A stretch of DNA of 64,000 nt from Gluconacetobacter johannae. Lineage in GTDB: Bacteria > Pseudomonadota > Alphaproteobacteria > Acetobacterales > Acetobacteraceae. The translations under genes were made by a program, and so were the position numbers. Below the pieces are notes generated by a model. That model did no database searches. It had not been told where the DNA came from and saw nothing but the letters and a program-made list of their open reading frames with translations. The stretch covers positions 186,001 through 250,000 of the forward strand of contig NZ_JABEQH010000002.1 of NCBI RefSeq assembly GCF_014174305.1, read 5' to 3'. Of this stretch, positions 11,746 through 20,666 are shown one piece after another (position 1 is the stretch's first letter; each line of letters begins with the position of its first letter).

Positions 11746-13017
11746 ATGTCTGCCGAGATCAAGGTGCCGACTTTGGGCGAGAGCGTGACGACCGCCACCA
11801 TTGCGAAATGGCTGAAGAAGCCCGGCGAGGCGGTAACGGCCGATGAACCGGTCGTGGAACTGGAAACCGACAAGGTCAGCGTCGAGGTCGCAGCGCCCGA
11901 GGCCGGCGTGATGGGCCAGCAGCTGGTCGCCGAAGGCGACGAGGTCGAGGTCGGCACCGTGCTGGCGTCGGTCGAGGCCGGCAGCGGCGTGGCCAAGCCC
12001 GCCGCCGCGGCCCCCGCGCCCAGGAAGGCGGCCGAGGCCCCGAAGGCCCCCGCCGGCGTCCAGGCCCAGCCGACGACCAGCGGCCCGGTCGCCCGCCCGG
12101 CGACGCCGCCGTCCGACGTCGTGGCGCAGGGCGCGGCCCACGCGCCGATGCCGTCGGCGCAGAAGATGCTGGTCGAAAAGGGCCTGTCCCCGGCCCAGGT
12201 CGGCACCGGCACCGGCAAGGACGGCCGTATCACCAAGGGCGATGTCCTGTCCTTCCTGGCGCAGCCGCCCGCAGCCACCCCGGCCGCGGCCCCGGTCGCC
12301 CCGCGCACCGACGACCCGCGCGAGGAACGGGTGAAGATGACGCGCCTGCGCCGCACCATCGCCCGCCGCCTGAAGGAGGCGCAGAACACCGCCGCCCTGC
12401 TGACCACCTTCAACGAGGTGGACATGAGCGCGGCCAAGGCCCTGCGTGCGGAATACCGCGAAGCGTTCGAGAAGAAGCATAACGGCGTGAAGCTCGGCTT
12501 CATGTCGATCTTCGCCAAGGCGGCGATCGCGGCGTTGAAGGAATTTCCGGCGATCAATGCGGAAATCCACGGTGACGACATCATCTATCGCGAATTCGTC
12601 AATCTGGGCATCGCGGTCGGCGGCCCCAACGGCCTGGTCGTCCCGGTCATCCGCGACGCCGACACGCTCAGCTTCGCGGGCATCGAGAGCGCGATCGCCG
12701 GTTTCGGCAAGCGCGCGCGCGACGGGTCGCTGAAGCTGGACGAGCTGTCGGGCGGCACGTTCTCGATCACCAATGGCGGCATCTACGGGTCGCTGATGTC
12801 GACGCCGATCGTCAACGCCCCGCAGTCGGGCATCCTGGGCATGCATGCCATCCAGGATCGTCCGGTCGCCGTCGGCGGCCAGGTGGTGATCCGGCCCATG
12901 ATGTATATCGCCCTGACCTACGATCACCGCATCGTTGACGGCAAGGAAGCCGTCAGCTTCCTGGTGCGCGTCAAGCAGAACGTGGAAGATCCGCGTCGTC
13001 TGCTGCTCGAGGTCTGA
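11746..13017 (+). CDS. sucB: Dihydrolipoyllysine succinyltransferase, E2 component of OGDH
   Basis: Core acyltransferase of the 2-oxoglutarate dehydrogenase complex. The 423-residue protein has one lipoyl domain with the lipoylated Lys in ETDKVSVEV (Lys43), an Ala/Pro linker, a subunit-binding domain near 140-177 ([17 protein letters not shown]...[11 protein letters not shown]), and the catalytic domain ending in [15 protein letters not shown] with catalytic His394 and Asp398. The start at 11746 places IKVPTLGES directly after the N-terminus; the longer open frame from 11629 has no domain content. The lipoyl domain is closely similar to that at the N-terminus of the next gene, lpd. Confidence 0.97.
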   Translation: MSAEIKVPTLGESVTTATIAKWLKKPGEAVTADEPVVELETDKVSVEVAAPEAGVMGQQLVAEGDEVEVGTVLASVEAGSGVAKPAAAAPAPRKAAEAPKAPAGVQAQPTTSGPVARPATPPSDVVAQGAAHAPMPSAQKMLVEKGLSPAQVGTGTGKDGRITKGDVLSFLAQPPAATPAAAPVAPRTDDPREERVKMTRLRRTIARRLKEAQNTAALLTTFNEVDMSAAKALRAEYREAFEKKHNGVKLGFMSIFAKAAIAALKEFPAINAEIHGDDIIYREFVNLGIAVGGPNGLVVPVIRDADTLSFAGIESAIAGFGKRARDGSLKLDELSGGTFSITNGGIYGSLMSTPIVNAPQSGILGMHAIQDRPVAVGGQVVIRPMMYIALTYDHRIVDGKEAVSFLVRVKQNVEDPRRLLLEV

Positions 13018-13089
13018 TGCGCCGCGCCGGGCCGGGCGCCCTTGCCTGGCCCGCCGATCCATCTGACGCATCGAATGCAGGACATGAAT

Positions 13090-14832
13090 ATGACTATTGA
13101 AATCAAGGTGCCGACGCTTGGCGAAAGCGTGGCCACCGCGACGATCGGCAAGTGGCTGAAGCAGCCGGGCGACAGCGTTGCTGCCGATGAACCGGTCGTT
13201 GAACTGGAAACCGACAAGGTGAGCGTCGAGGTCGCGGCCCCCGCGGCCGGCACGCTGGGCGCCCACGCGGTGGCCGAAGGGGCCGAGGTCGAGGTCGGCG
13301 CCGTGCTGACCACGCTGACCGAAGGCGCCGCCGGCGCCGCCCCGGCCAAGCCCGCGCCGAAGGCGGCGGCCCCGGCTGCCCCCACGGCTGCTGCTCCGGC
13401 CCCCGCCGCTGCGGCGGCGGCGCCCGCCGTGGCCCCGCCTGCCGAAACCGATTACGACGTCATCGTCATCGGCGCCGGTCCCGGCGGCTATGTCTGCGCT
13501 ATCCGCGCGGCGCAGCTCGGCTTCAAGGTGGCCTGCGTGGAAAAGCGCGCGACCCTGGGCGGCACCTGCCTGAATGTCGGCTGCATCCCGTCCAAGGCGC
13601 TGCTGCAATCGTCCGAGAACTATCATGCCGCGACGCATGATTATGCCGGGCATGGCATCCTGATCGACGGCGTCAAGCTGGACCTGGCCCGCATGATGGC
13701 CCGCAAGGGCGAGGTGGTCGAGGCCAACGTCAAGGGCGTCGAGTTCCTGTTCAAGAAGAACAAGGTCACCTGGCTGAAGGGCACCGGCAAGATCGAAGGC
13801 ACCGGCCGGATCACCGTCGATGGCAAGCCGGTGACGGCCAAGCACATCGTCATCGCCAGCGGCAGCGACAGCGCCGGCCTGCCGGGGGTCGAGGTCGACG
13901 AGAAGACGATCGTGACCTCGACCGGCGCGCTGGAACTGTCGTCCGTGCCGAAGAAGCTGGTGGTGATCGGCGGCGGCGTGATCGGGCTGGAACTGGGCAG
14001 CGTCTGGCATCGCCTGGGCGCCGAGGTCACGGTGATCGAATATTGCGATCGCCTGGTGCCGGGAACGGATGACGAGATCGCCAAGCAGTTCCAGCGCATC
14101 CTGACCAGGCAGGGCCTGCAGATGAAGCTGGGCCAGAAGGTCACCAAGGCCGAGAAGACCGGCAAGGGCGTCATCCTGACGGTCGAACCCGCCGCCGGCG
14201 GCAAGGCCGAGACGCTGGAGGCCGACATCGTCCTGCTGGCCATCGGCCGCACGGCGGCCAGTGGCGGCATGGGCCTGGCCGAGGCCGGCGTCGCGCTGGA
14301 CAAGCGCGGCCGGATCGTCACCGACGCCCATTTCGCGACCAGCGTGCCCGGCATCTATGCCATCGGCGACGTGATCGCCGGCCCGATGCTGGCGCACAAG
14401 GCCGAGGACGAAGGCGTCGCGGTGGCGGAAATCCTGGCCGGCCAGGCCGGGCATGTGAATTATGACGCCATCCCCGGCGTGATCTACACATGGCCCGAGG
14501 TCGCGACCGTCGGACAAACCGAGGAAAATCTGAAAGACGCCGGCGTGGCCTACAAGGTCGGCAAGTTCCCCTTCATGGCCAACGGCCGCGCGCGCGCCAT
14601 GGGCATGACCGACGGGTTCGTGAAGGTTCTGGCCGACGCCACGACCGATCGCGTTCTGGGCGTGCACATCATCGGGCCGGGTGCGGGCGAACTGATCGCC
14701 GAGGCTACCCTGGCGATGGAATTCGGCGCGTCGTCGGAAGATGTCGCCCGGACCTGCCACGCTCACCCGACCCTGAGCGAAGCGGTGAAGGAAGCCGCCC
14801 TGGACGTGGAAAAGCGCGCGATCCACATCTGA
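13090..14832 (+). CDS. lpd: Dihydrolipoyl dehydrogenase (E3) with N-terminal lipoyl domain
   Basis: Flavoprotein that reoxidises dihydrolipoyl groups of the dehydrogenase complexes with NAD. The 580-residue product is longer than a plain E3. Residues 1-77 form a lipoyl domain with Lys43 in ETDKVSVEV, then an Ala/Pro linker to about 120, then the E3 core. The core shows FAD motif GAGPGG (128-133), redox disulfide GGTCLNVGC (Cys160, Cys165), and HAHPTLSE (catalytic His559, Glu564). The start at 13090 follows GCAGGA at good spacing; ATG codons at 13084 and 13075 are in frame and possible. The gap to sucB is 72 bp, so one operon is likely. Confidence 0.96.
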   Translation: MTIEIKVPTLGESVATATIGKWLKQPGDSVAADEPVVELETDKVSVEVAAPAAGTLGAHAVAEGAEVEVGAVLTTLTEGAAGAAPAKPAPKAAAPAAPTAAAPAPAAAAAAPAVAPPAETDYDVIVIGAGPGGYVCAIRAAQLGFKVACVEKRATLGGTCLNVGCIPSKALLQSSENYHAATHDYAGHGILIDGVKLDLARMMARKGEVVEANVKGVEFLFKKNKVTWLKGTGKIEGTGRITVDGKPVTAKHIVIASGSDSAGLPGVEVDEKTIVTSTGALELSSVPKKLVVIGGGVIGLELGSVWHRLGAEVTVIEYCDRLVPGTDDEIAKQFQRILTRQGLQMKLGQKVTKAEKTGKGVILTVEPAAGGKAETLEADIVLLAIGRTAASGGMGLAEAGVALDKRGRIVTDAHFATSVPGIYAIGDVIAGPMLAHKAEDEGVAVAEILAGQAGHVNYDAIPGVIYTWPEVATVGQTEENLKDAGVAYKVGKFPFMANGRARAMGMTDGFVKVLADATTDRVLGVHIIGPGAGELIAEATLAMEFGASSEDVARTCHAHPTLSEAVKEAALDVEKRAIHI

Positions 14833-14844
14833 TACGGCCTGCCT

Positions 14845-14955
14845 CAGGGCGCTGCCCTGAACCCGCCAAAAGGCTTAGTCCTTTGGAAACCCATTCGTAT
14901 CCATGATGGGGGTCCAGGGCCTCAGGCCCTGGTGGGTTCGGGCAACGCCCGGCCT
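14845..14955. repeat. Composite hairpin repeat, copy after lpd
   Basis: Three adjacent hairpins: CAGGGC-GCT-GCCCTG at 14845-14859, an imperfect CCAAAAGG...CCTTTGG near 14866-14886, and CCAGGGCC-TCA-GGCCCTGG at 14914-14932, followed by GGGTTCGGGCAACGCCC. The order and the connecting words (AACCCGCCAAA, TTTGGAAACCCA, GGTGGGTTCGGGC) match the copy at 16.5 kb and, inverted, the copy at 31.4 kb. It probably terminates the suc-lpd transcript. It looks like a REP/BIME-type dispersed element. Confidence 0.75.
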
Positions 14956-15018
14956 GTCGGCGGGAACGCGGCCGCGCGTTCTGCGTCATGACAGAGGGCC
15001 AATCGGGGCGAGGGGCGC

Positions 15019-15924
15019 ATGCGGATTGTCTATCCGGTGGCGGGGGCCATCATGGCCGCCGGTCTGGGGGGCTGCGCGCCACCCGTTCACGCCGGATCGC
15101 CGGCCATGCCAGGGGGCGGGCCAGCACCTGGTCCCGTCGCCATCGCCTTGCCCGCCGAACAGAATCCCGCCATCGACATCCCACCGCTGCCATCGCTGGA
15201 TGACGACGCGGCACGGGCCGAGGCCGTCCGTCTGACGGCGGCGATGCAGCGCGACATTCCCCATTTCATGATCCCCCCACCCGACCGCGCGGCGGAGTGG
15301 GTCCGCCTGGCCCGGGACCAGCTTACGCGGGGGGATGCGATCGTCGATCGGGCACAGGTACTGATGGTCGTCGACCGCAACCCCCGTGTGCAGACGGTCT
15401 GCTTCATCCTGGCCCTGCCGGGGGAGGGGGCGTGGCAGGTGCTGGGCGGCACCCGCGTCTCGACCGGGCGGACAGGACGCAAATATTATTACCTCACCCC
15501 CACCGGCGTGTTCGTGAATTCGCCTGATCGCCTCGGCTATCGCGCGCTGGGTACCCGCAACGAAAACGGTATTCGCGGCATCGGCGCCAAAGGCATGCGG
15601 GTGTGGGACATGGGCTGGCAGTGGGCCGAGAAAGGCTGGCTGCCCAGTCGGGAAAGGGGGCAGATCCGGCTGGAAATCCATGCCACCGACCCGGATTTCC
15701 TGGAATCCCGCCTCGGCCACCCGGCATCCGAGGGCTGCGTGCGGATTCCCGCGGCGCTGAACGTCTTCATGGATCGTCACGGCCTGCTGGACGCGCTGTA
15801 CGAGCAGGCGGCCAGCTATGACGGCCGCTTCCGCGCGCTGCTGCCCCGTGGCCGCACGCCGACCCCGATTACCGGCGACAAGCTGGTGGTGGTCGATTCC
15901 GCACCCCAGGCCGGCAGCGGGTGA
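15019..15924 (+). CDS. L,D-transpeptidase-like lipoprotein
   Basis: Probable exported YkuD-type L,D-transpeptidase, which cross-links peptidoglycan or attaches proteins to it through an active-site Cys. The 301-residue product begins with a lipoprotein-like signal (AGAIMAAGLGGC, lipid Cys about 20). Its C-terminal half carries HATDP, then LGHPASEGCVRIP, giving His234 and nucleophile Cys240 in the HxxxxxGCxR arrangement of the family. The central region (KYYYLTPTGVFVN) fits the catalytic beta-sandwich. No separate LysM or peptidoglycan-binding domain is seen. Confidence 0.8.
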   Translation: MRIVYPVAGAIMAAGLGGCAPPVHAGSPAMPGGGPAPGPVAIALPAEQNPAIDIPPLPSLDDDAARAEAVRLTAAMQRDIPHFMIPPPDRAAEWVRLARDQLTRGDAIVDRAQVLMVVDRNPRVQTVCFILALPGEGAWQVLGGTRVSTGRTGRKYYYLTPTGVFVNSPDRLGYRALGTRNENGIRGIGAKGMRVWDMGWQWAEKGWLPSRERGQIRLEIHATDPDFLESRLGHPASEGCVRIPAALNVFMDRHGLLDALYEQAASYDGRFRALLPRGRTPTPITGDKLVVVDSAPQAGSG

Positions 15925-16006
15925 TCGGGCACCGCCCGATCTTTCGTTTCCCGGAACAATCCAGCCTTCGCTTCCCAAGCCCGTCCGCATCGCTCATGAT
16001 AATGTG

Positions 16007-16516
16007 ATGCGAAAGTTTGGACCGATCCTCTGCCTGACCCTGTCGGCCCTGCTGGCCGCCCCTGCCGTGCCGGGGTGGGCGGCTCCCCCGGATTCCGGCG
16101 ACCCGACCCCGGTCGGGGTGGCGGCGGCGATCCAGGCCCAGGGTGCGGCGCAGGCTATAGGAAATCTGAACGATTCCAACGACTTCGATACGGTCACCGC
16201 CGGGATCGCGGCGGCCGATCCGGCCTGGATGGCGCTGGTGCCTCAGATGGCGCCGGGCCTGGATTCCGACAGCGGCCCCCAGGTGACGACGGCGCTGGCG
16301 CTGGCGTTACCGCAGGACGCGCGGCTGGTGCTGCGGACGCTGGATGCCCGCTATCCGGCGCTGGACCCGCAATCGGTCTGCGCCCGTCCGTTCGGGCATG
16401 ACGAAGTGCCCGACATCAAGGGATATGCCCGCCGCGCCCGCGCCGCCCTGCGCCGCGTACGCGACAGCGGGCTTCGGAGCCTGCGCGACCGCTGCCTGTC
16501 GGTCTTGGGCCGGTGA
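16007..16516 (+). CDS. Secreted hypothetical protein
   Basis: Unrecognised 169-residue protein with a clear signal peptide (MRKFGPILCLTLSALLAAPAVPGWA). The mature part is mostly helical in look, Ala/Asp-rich, and ends in a basic region (ARRARAALRRVRDSGLRSLRDRCL). Two Cys residues (in SVCARPF and DRCLSVL) may form a disulfide in the periplasm. The start at 16007 is chosen because the signal peptide begins there; the ribosome site is weak and an in-frame GTG at 16004 is possible. It follows the L,D-transpeptidase gene by 82 bp on the same strand, so the two may be co-transcribed. Confidence 0.6.
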   Translation: MRKFGPILCLTLSALLAAPAVPGWAAPPDSGDPTPVGVAAAIQAQGAAQAIGNLNDSNDFDTVTAGIAAADPAWMALVPQMAPGLDSDSGPQVTTALALALPQDARLVLRTLDARYPALDPQSVCARPFGHDEVPDIKGYARRARAALRRVRDSGLRSLRDRCLSVLGR

Positions 16517-16522
16517 AGCGAA

Positions 16523-16640
16523 GGCAAGGGCGTTGCCCTTGACCCACCAAAGGGCATAGCCCTTTGGAAACCCAGGACTTTACAAAACGAATGGGATGCA
16601 AGGGCCGAGGCCCTTGCCGGGTTCGGGCAGAGCCCGATCC
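16523..16640. repeat. Composite hairpin repeat, most complete copy
   Basis: Four successive hairpins: CAAGGGC-GTT-GCCCTTG (16525-16541), CCAAAGGGC-ATA-GCCCTTTGG (16547-16567), GCAAGGGCC-GA-GGCCCTTGC (16598-16617), and CGGGC-AGA-GCCCG (16624-16636 region). It fills the space between two convergent gene ends (16516 and 16656). Related copies are at 5.05, 14.85 and 31.4 kb. The likely role is bidirectional termination by a mobile or REP-like repeat. Confidence 0.8.
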
Positions 16641-16655
16641 TGCCAGGTGCCGGGC

Positions 16656-17243
16656 TCAGTTTGCCCCGGCTGTCTTCTTCCACTCCCGCAGCGCCGCCAG
16701 GGTGCCGGTGATGTGCCCCGCCGGCGCCATGGCGCTGTAGGCGAACAGGATGTGCCCGTCGGGCGCGATGACGTAGGATGTCCGGCTGGCGTAACGGACC
16801 AGCGGCATCTTGGAATCATAGGCCGTCGCGATCTTGCCTGTGGCGTCGGAGGCGACCGCGAAACGGCTGCGGCATTCGCTGACCGAAAATTTGTCCAGCG
16901 TTTCGATCTTGTCCATCGACACGCCGATGACGGTGGCGCCCAGCGCCTTGAACGCGTCCATGGCGTCGGCGAAATCATGCGCTTCGATGGTGCAGCCCCG
17001 GGTGAAGGCGGCGGGGTAGAAATACAGCACCACCGGCCCGCGATGCAGGGCGTCGGCCAGCGTGAAATGGAATTCCTTGCCGCCCAGGCTGGCCTGGGTG
17101 TCGAACAGCGGCGCGGTGCTGCCGGTGGGCAGGGCGGCCCGTGCCGGGGTGAACGACGTCGCCGCCACGAAGGCCATCGCCATTGTGGCCGGCAGTGCCA
17201 TGCCCAGTCGGGTCCAGCGTCTCAGAAACGGGGAACGAAGCAT
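16656..17243 (-). CDS. Exported peroxiredoxin (AhpC/TSA, BCP-like)
   Basis: Thiol peroxidase probably acting in the periplasm. From the ATG at 17243 the 195-residue protein has a basic N-terminus (MLRSPFLRRWTR) and a hydrophobic segment to ATSFTPARA, consistent with a signal peptide. The peroxidase motif FYPAAFTRGCTIEAHDF holds the peroxidatic Cys84. The position five residues later, Cys in classic BCP, is His here, so the resolving thiol must be elsewhere (Cys124 in SVSECRSRF is a candidate) or the enzyme is 1-Cys. An upstream in-frame start at 17312 would overlap the preceding transglycosylase gene and is less likely. Confidence 0.85.
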   Translation of the reverse strand: MLRSPFLRRWTRLGMALPATMAMAFVAATSFTPARAALPTGSTAPLFDTQASLGGKEFHFTLADALHRGPVVLYFYPAAFTRGCTIEAHDFADAMDAFKALGATVIGVSMDKIETLDKFSVSECRSRFAVASDATGKIATAYDSKMPLVRYASRTSYVIAPDGHILFAYSAMAPAGHITGTLAALREWKKTAGAN

Positions 17244-17278
17244 CAGGCGCCCTCCGGGGCGGGGTGACGACACGGCGA

Positions 17279-18634
17279 TCAGGACCGTGAATCGGGGGAA
17301 ATGACAACGCAATTGTCCGCGCCCTGCGCCAGGCGGCGGCAGGCCGCGACCGCCGCGTCATGCGACAGGCCGGTCAGCCGCGCGCGGTACAGATGCCCGT
17401 GCGTCACCTGCACGCTGGCGACCTGCGGGCGCGCCGCGCCCAGCAGCGACGCTGCGCGCGTGCGCGCATGGCCCGCGGCCTGCGACGCCATGGCCGAGGT
17501 GCCGAAGGCCCCGACCTGGATCGCCCAGTCGCTGGGCGCCGGGGCCATGCTGCCGTGGCGCAGCAGCGGCGCGGGCTCGGCCATCGCCGGATTTACCAGA
17601 TGGAACCCCCGGTCGGCGGGCATGGGGGCGGGGGGCGGGGCGGCGGCGATTTCGGTCGGCGGCGCGGCGGCGGGGGCTTCGGCTCCGCCGTCCTGCTTCG
17701 TCCGCGCGGCCCAGGCGGCGCGCACGTCGTCGGCCGGCGACCCGTCGCGGGCGGGGGTCATGCCCTTCCATCCGGTGTAGGCGGGGGCGGGCACGCGGTC
17801 GGTTTCGGGGGGGGCTTCGGCGACCTGGATGGGCTGGCTGTCGTCGCCCGCCCCATGGTCGTTGCGCCGCGCCCAGGCCATGCGGACCGAGCGGGTCTGG
17901 CTGCTGGTCTGCGCCGCCAGGTAGACGTGGCCGCGCGCCGCGTCATGGGCCTCGACCATCAGGTCGGCCTGTGAGCGGACGTTGGGCGTGATGCCGGCGA
18001 TCTGCGGGCCGATCGCCGCGACGTAGTTGCGGGTCTCGCGCGGCAGGGTGCGGTTGTGGACCAGGAAGTCGTCCAGTCGCCCCGGCCCGGTATTGTAGGC
18101 CGCCAGGAAGCCGGGCGACCCGTAGATGTCGTACATCTGCCGGATATAGGCGGTGCCGGCCAGGATGTTGTCGTGCGGGTTGAACGGATCGTCGCCCAGG
18201 CCGTACTCGCCCTTCAACTCGTCATAGGTCGGGGGCATCAACTGCATCAGCCCCATGGCGCCGGGGGCCGAGGTCACGAACTGCCCGTTGCGGAACAACT
18301 GCCCGCCGGATTCACGTTGCATGACCGACCGGATCCAGGTGTCGGGCACGTCGAAGCGTCTGGACGCTTCCTCGATATACGGGCCCCACGGGTCGTCCGG
18401 CGGACCCGGCGGGGCGTAGTAGGATTTCGCATGGGCGCGATAATTCGCGGCCTCCTGCGTGACCGGCAGGCCGGGCCCAGGCGCCGTCGCGCAGGCCGCC
18501 AGCAGGCCGGCCAGCCCGATGGCCCCGCATGCCCGGGCCGCCGTTCCGACCGCTGTTTCGACCGCTGTTTCCCTGGGGCGCCGGGGGGGACGAGGGGCGG
18601 AACCGGGTGCGGATCGGGTCATCAGGATGCTCAT
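17279..18634 (-). CDS. Lytic transglycosylase lipoprotein with SLT and SPOR domains
   Basis: Peptidoglycan-cleaving enzyme anchored in the outer membrane. The 451-residue protein has a lipobox LLAAC (lipid Cys about 48), then the SLT catalytic domain at about 85-200 with catalytic Glu108 in MQRESGGQ and the motifs GAMGLMQLMPPTY and NILAGTAYIRQM...AAYNTGPG. A Pro/Ala-rich linker follows, and a C-terminal SPOR domain (about 364-451, DWAIQVGAFGTS...YRARLTGL) that in this family binds denuded glycan strands at the septum. The N-terminus contains a short direct repeat (ETAVETAVGTAA). It is 35 bp upstream of the peroxiredoxin gene, probably the same operon. Confidence 0.92.
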   Translation of the reverse strand: MSILMTRSAPGSAPRPPRRPRETAVETAVGTAARACGAIGLAGLLAACATAPGPGLPVTQEAANYRAHAKSYYAPPGPPDDPWGPYIEEASRRFDVPDTWIRSVMQRESGGQLFRNGQFVTSAPGAMGLMQLMPPTYDELKGEYGLGDDPFNPHDNILAGTAYIRQMYDIYGSPGFLAAYNTGPGRLDDFLVHNRTLPRETRNYVAAIGPQIAGITPNVRSQADLMVEAHDAARGHVYLAAQTSSQTRSVRMAWARRNDHGAGDDSQPIQVAEAPPETDRVPAPAYTGWKGMTPARDGSPADDVRAAWAARTKQDGGAEAPAAAPPTEIAAAPPPAPMPADRGFHLVNPAMAEPAPLLRHGSMAPAPSDWAIQVGAFGTSAMASQAAGHARTRAASLLGAARPQVASVQVTHGHLYRARLTGLSHDAAVAACRRLAQGADNCVVISPDSRS

Positions 18635-18928
18635 CTGGAACGGGCGCGGGAGCCACGCCGTGAAGAGGGCAGACGTTCGGGACCGATTATGGCGAAAGTC
18701 GGGATCTGGCGCGGAGAGCCGGTCTGCATCGCGGTTGCGCCTCGGATTCCGTCCGGAAGTTCAGGCCGATGGAAAGGAACACTTCCTAAGTCTTTACATA
18801 AGGACGAAGTTTGGCGCAACAACGTCACGTTCATGCATCGGCTGGCGCGCGGCGCGTTCGGGGGCCGCCAATCCGGCCCGTTCCGCGGCGGTTGCGGGCG
18901 GGCGGGCGATCGGCTAACGCCAACGGGC

Positions 18929-19795
18929 ATGAGCATCCTGCCAGAGATCCCCGCGCCGGATGGCATGTGTCGTCCGCCCACCGCCCCCTCGGCGCCCCGG
19001 CCGGTCCGGCCGGTCGTCGCCGCCCTGCGGGATATCGGGGCGGGCCTGGCGATGTGGCGTCTGGCGCTGTCGCTGGGCTGGCTGGACATTCGCCTGCGCT
19101 ATCGCGGCTCGGCCCTGGGGCCGTTCTGGCTGACCCTGTCCTCGGCGGTCATGATCGGGGCGATGGGGGTGATCTACGGCCGGCTGTTCCACATGGACCT
19201 GCGCGGCTACCTGCCCTACCTGGCCCTGTCGATGATCCTGTGGCAGGTCGGCGTGGGCGCCGTCCTGGCCGAAGCCTGCACCTGCTTCACGGATGCCGAA
19301 CGGACGATCCGCTCGGTGCGCCTGCCGTTCTTCCTGCAGGCGATGCGCCTGATGGTCCGCAACGCCATCGTCTTCGGCCACAATATCGTCGTGCCGCTGG
19401 GCGTCTTCCTGCTGTTCGGGATCTGGCATGGCGCGGCGATGCTGCTGGCGGCGCCGGGGGTGGCGCTGTGGCTGGTGGACGGGCTGGCGTCGGCCCTGCT
19501 GCTGGGCAGCATCTGCGCGCGTTTCCGCGACATTCCCCCCATCGTCGGCAGCGTGGTGCAGGTCGCGTTCTACGTGACCCCGGTGATGTGGTCGGCCTCC
19601 CAGTTGAAGGGCCGCGACTGGTGGTTCGAGCTCAACCCCTTCTACCCGCTGCTGGAGGTCGTGCGCGGCCCGCTGCTGGGCCAGGTGCCGGCGCCGCGCA
19701 TCTGGGCCGAGGCCGGGGTGAGCAGCGCGCTGCTGTGCCTGGTGGCCCTGTACGTGTTTTCCCGCAGCCGGTCGCAACTGGCGTTCTGGGTGTAG
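18929..19795 (+). CDS. ABC-2 type transporter permease (polysaccharide/polyol export)
   Basis: Membrane subunit of an exporter for surface polysaccharide or a related glycan. The 288-residue protein has about six hydrophobic segments. The sequences LRYRGSALGPFWLTLSSAVMIGAMGVIYGRLF and YVTPVMWSASQL...LNPFYPLLEVVRGPLL are hallmarks of the Wzm/KpsM-like ABC-2 permease family. The ATG at 18929 gives the family-typical N-terminus; an open frame extends far upstream but overlaps the transglycosylase promoter region. The ATPase gene begins 4 bp after its stop. Confidence 0.9.
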   Translation: MSILPEIPAPDGMCRPPTAPSAPRPVRPVVAALRDIGAGLAMWRLALSLGWLDIRLRYRGSALGPFWLTLSSAVMIGAMGVIYGRLFHMDLRGYLPYLALSMILWQVGVGAVLAEACTCFTDAERTIRSVRLPFFLQAMRLMVRNAIVFGHNIVVPLGVFLLFGIWHGAAMLLAAPGVALWLVDGLASALLLGSICARFRDIPPIVGSVVQVAFYVTPVMWSASQLKGRDWWFELNPFYPLLEVVRGPLLGQVPAPRIWAEAGVSSALLCLVALYVFSRSRSQLAFWV

Positions 19796-19799
19796 CGCC

Positions 19800-20621
19800 G
19801 TGTCCCAACGCCCCGCACATCCGCGCCCCGAGGCCTCGATCACGGCCCGGAACCTGTCGCTGTCGTTCCCGGTCTTTCATGGCGGGGCCAGGTCGCTGAA
19901 GAAGACGCTGTTCGCCCGCGCCCGGCGGCCGCTGGCCGCCCTGCGGTCGCCTGGCCTGCGTACGGGGGGCGAGATCCAGGCCGACACCCCGTCGCGCATT
20001 CTGGTCCACGCGCTGCGCGATGTCAGCTTCGCCGTCCGGCCCGGCGAGCGCATCGGCCTGGTCGGGCACAACGGTGCCGGGAAATCGACCCTGCTGCGCG
20101 CCCTGGCCGGGATCTACGAGGCCGGGGACGGCTGGGTGTCGGTCACCGGATCGGTCAGCGCGCTGCTGGAACCTTCGGCCGGCATGAACCCGGAACTGAC
20201 GGGGCGCGAGAACATCGTCCTGCGCGCGCGCCAGATGGGGCTGGACAACGCCGCCCTGCGCCGGCTGGAACAGGATGTGGAGGGGTTCGCCGAACTCGGT
20301 CCGTTCCTTGACCTGCCGATCCGCCTCTATTCCTCGGGCATGTCGGTACGCCTCAGCTTCGGCCTGGCCACCGCCATCGCGCCGCAGGTGCTGCTGATGG
20401 ACGAATGGTTCCTGGCCGGCGACGCGCTGTTCCGCGACAAGGCGCGGGCGCGGCTGACCGGCGTGATCCGCGGGGCGGACATCCTGGTCCTGACCTCGCA
20501 CGCTCTGCCCATCCTGCGGGAATGGTGCACGCGCGTGCTGTGGATGGAACATGGACGCATCCGCATGGACGGCCCGGCGGGCGCCGTCCTGGACGCCTAC
20601 ACCGCTGAAATCCCCTCGTAG
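19800..20621 (+). CDS. ABC transporter ATP-binding protein (polysaccharide/polyol export)
   Basis: Nucleotide-binding partner of the preceding permease, of the Wzt/TagH-like group. The 273-residue protein has Walker A GHNGAGKST (89-97 region), a signature segment SSGMSVRLSFGLATA, and Walker B VLLMDEWFLAGD. It starts with GTG at 19800, four bases after the permease stop, so translation is likely coupled. It lacks the C-terminal carbohydrate-binding extension of O-antigen Wzt proteins. No glycosyltransferases lie beside it, so the exported glycan cannot be named. Confidence 0.9.
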   Translation: MSQRPAHPRPEASITARNLSLSFPVFHGGARSLKKTLFARARRPLAALRSPGLRTGGEIQADTPSRILVHALRDVSFAVRPGERIGLVGHNGAGKSTLLRALAGIYEAGDGWVSVTGSVSALLEPSAGMNPELTGRENIVLRARQMGLDNAALRRLEQDVEGFAELGPFLDLPIRLYSSGMSVRLSFGLATAIAPQVLLMDEWFLAGDALFRDKARARLTGVIRGADILVLTSHALPILREWCTRVLWMEHGRIRMDGPAGAVLDAYTAEIPS

Positions 20622-20666
20622 ACGCATGCCGGGCGTGGCGGTGCGCGCCACGCCCGAAATGGGCCG

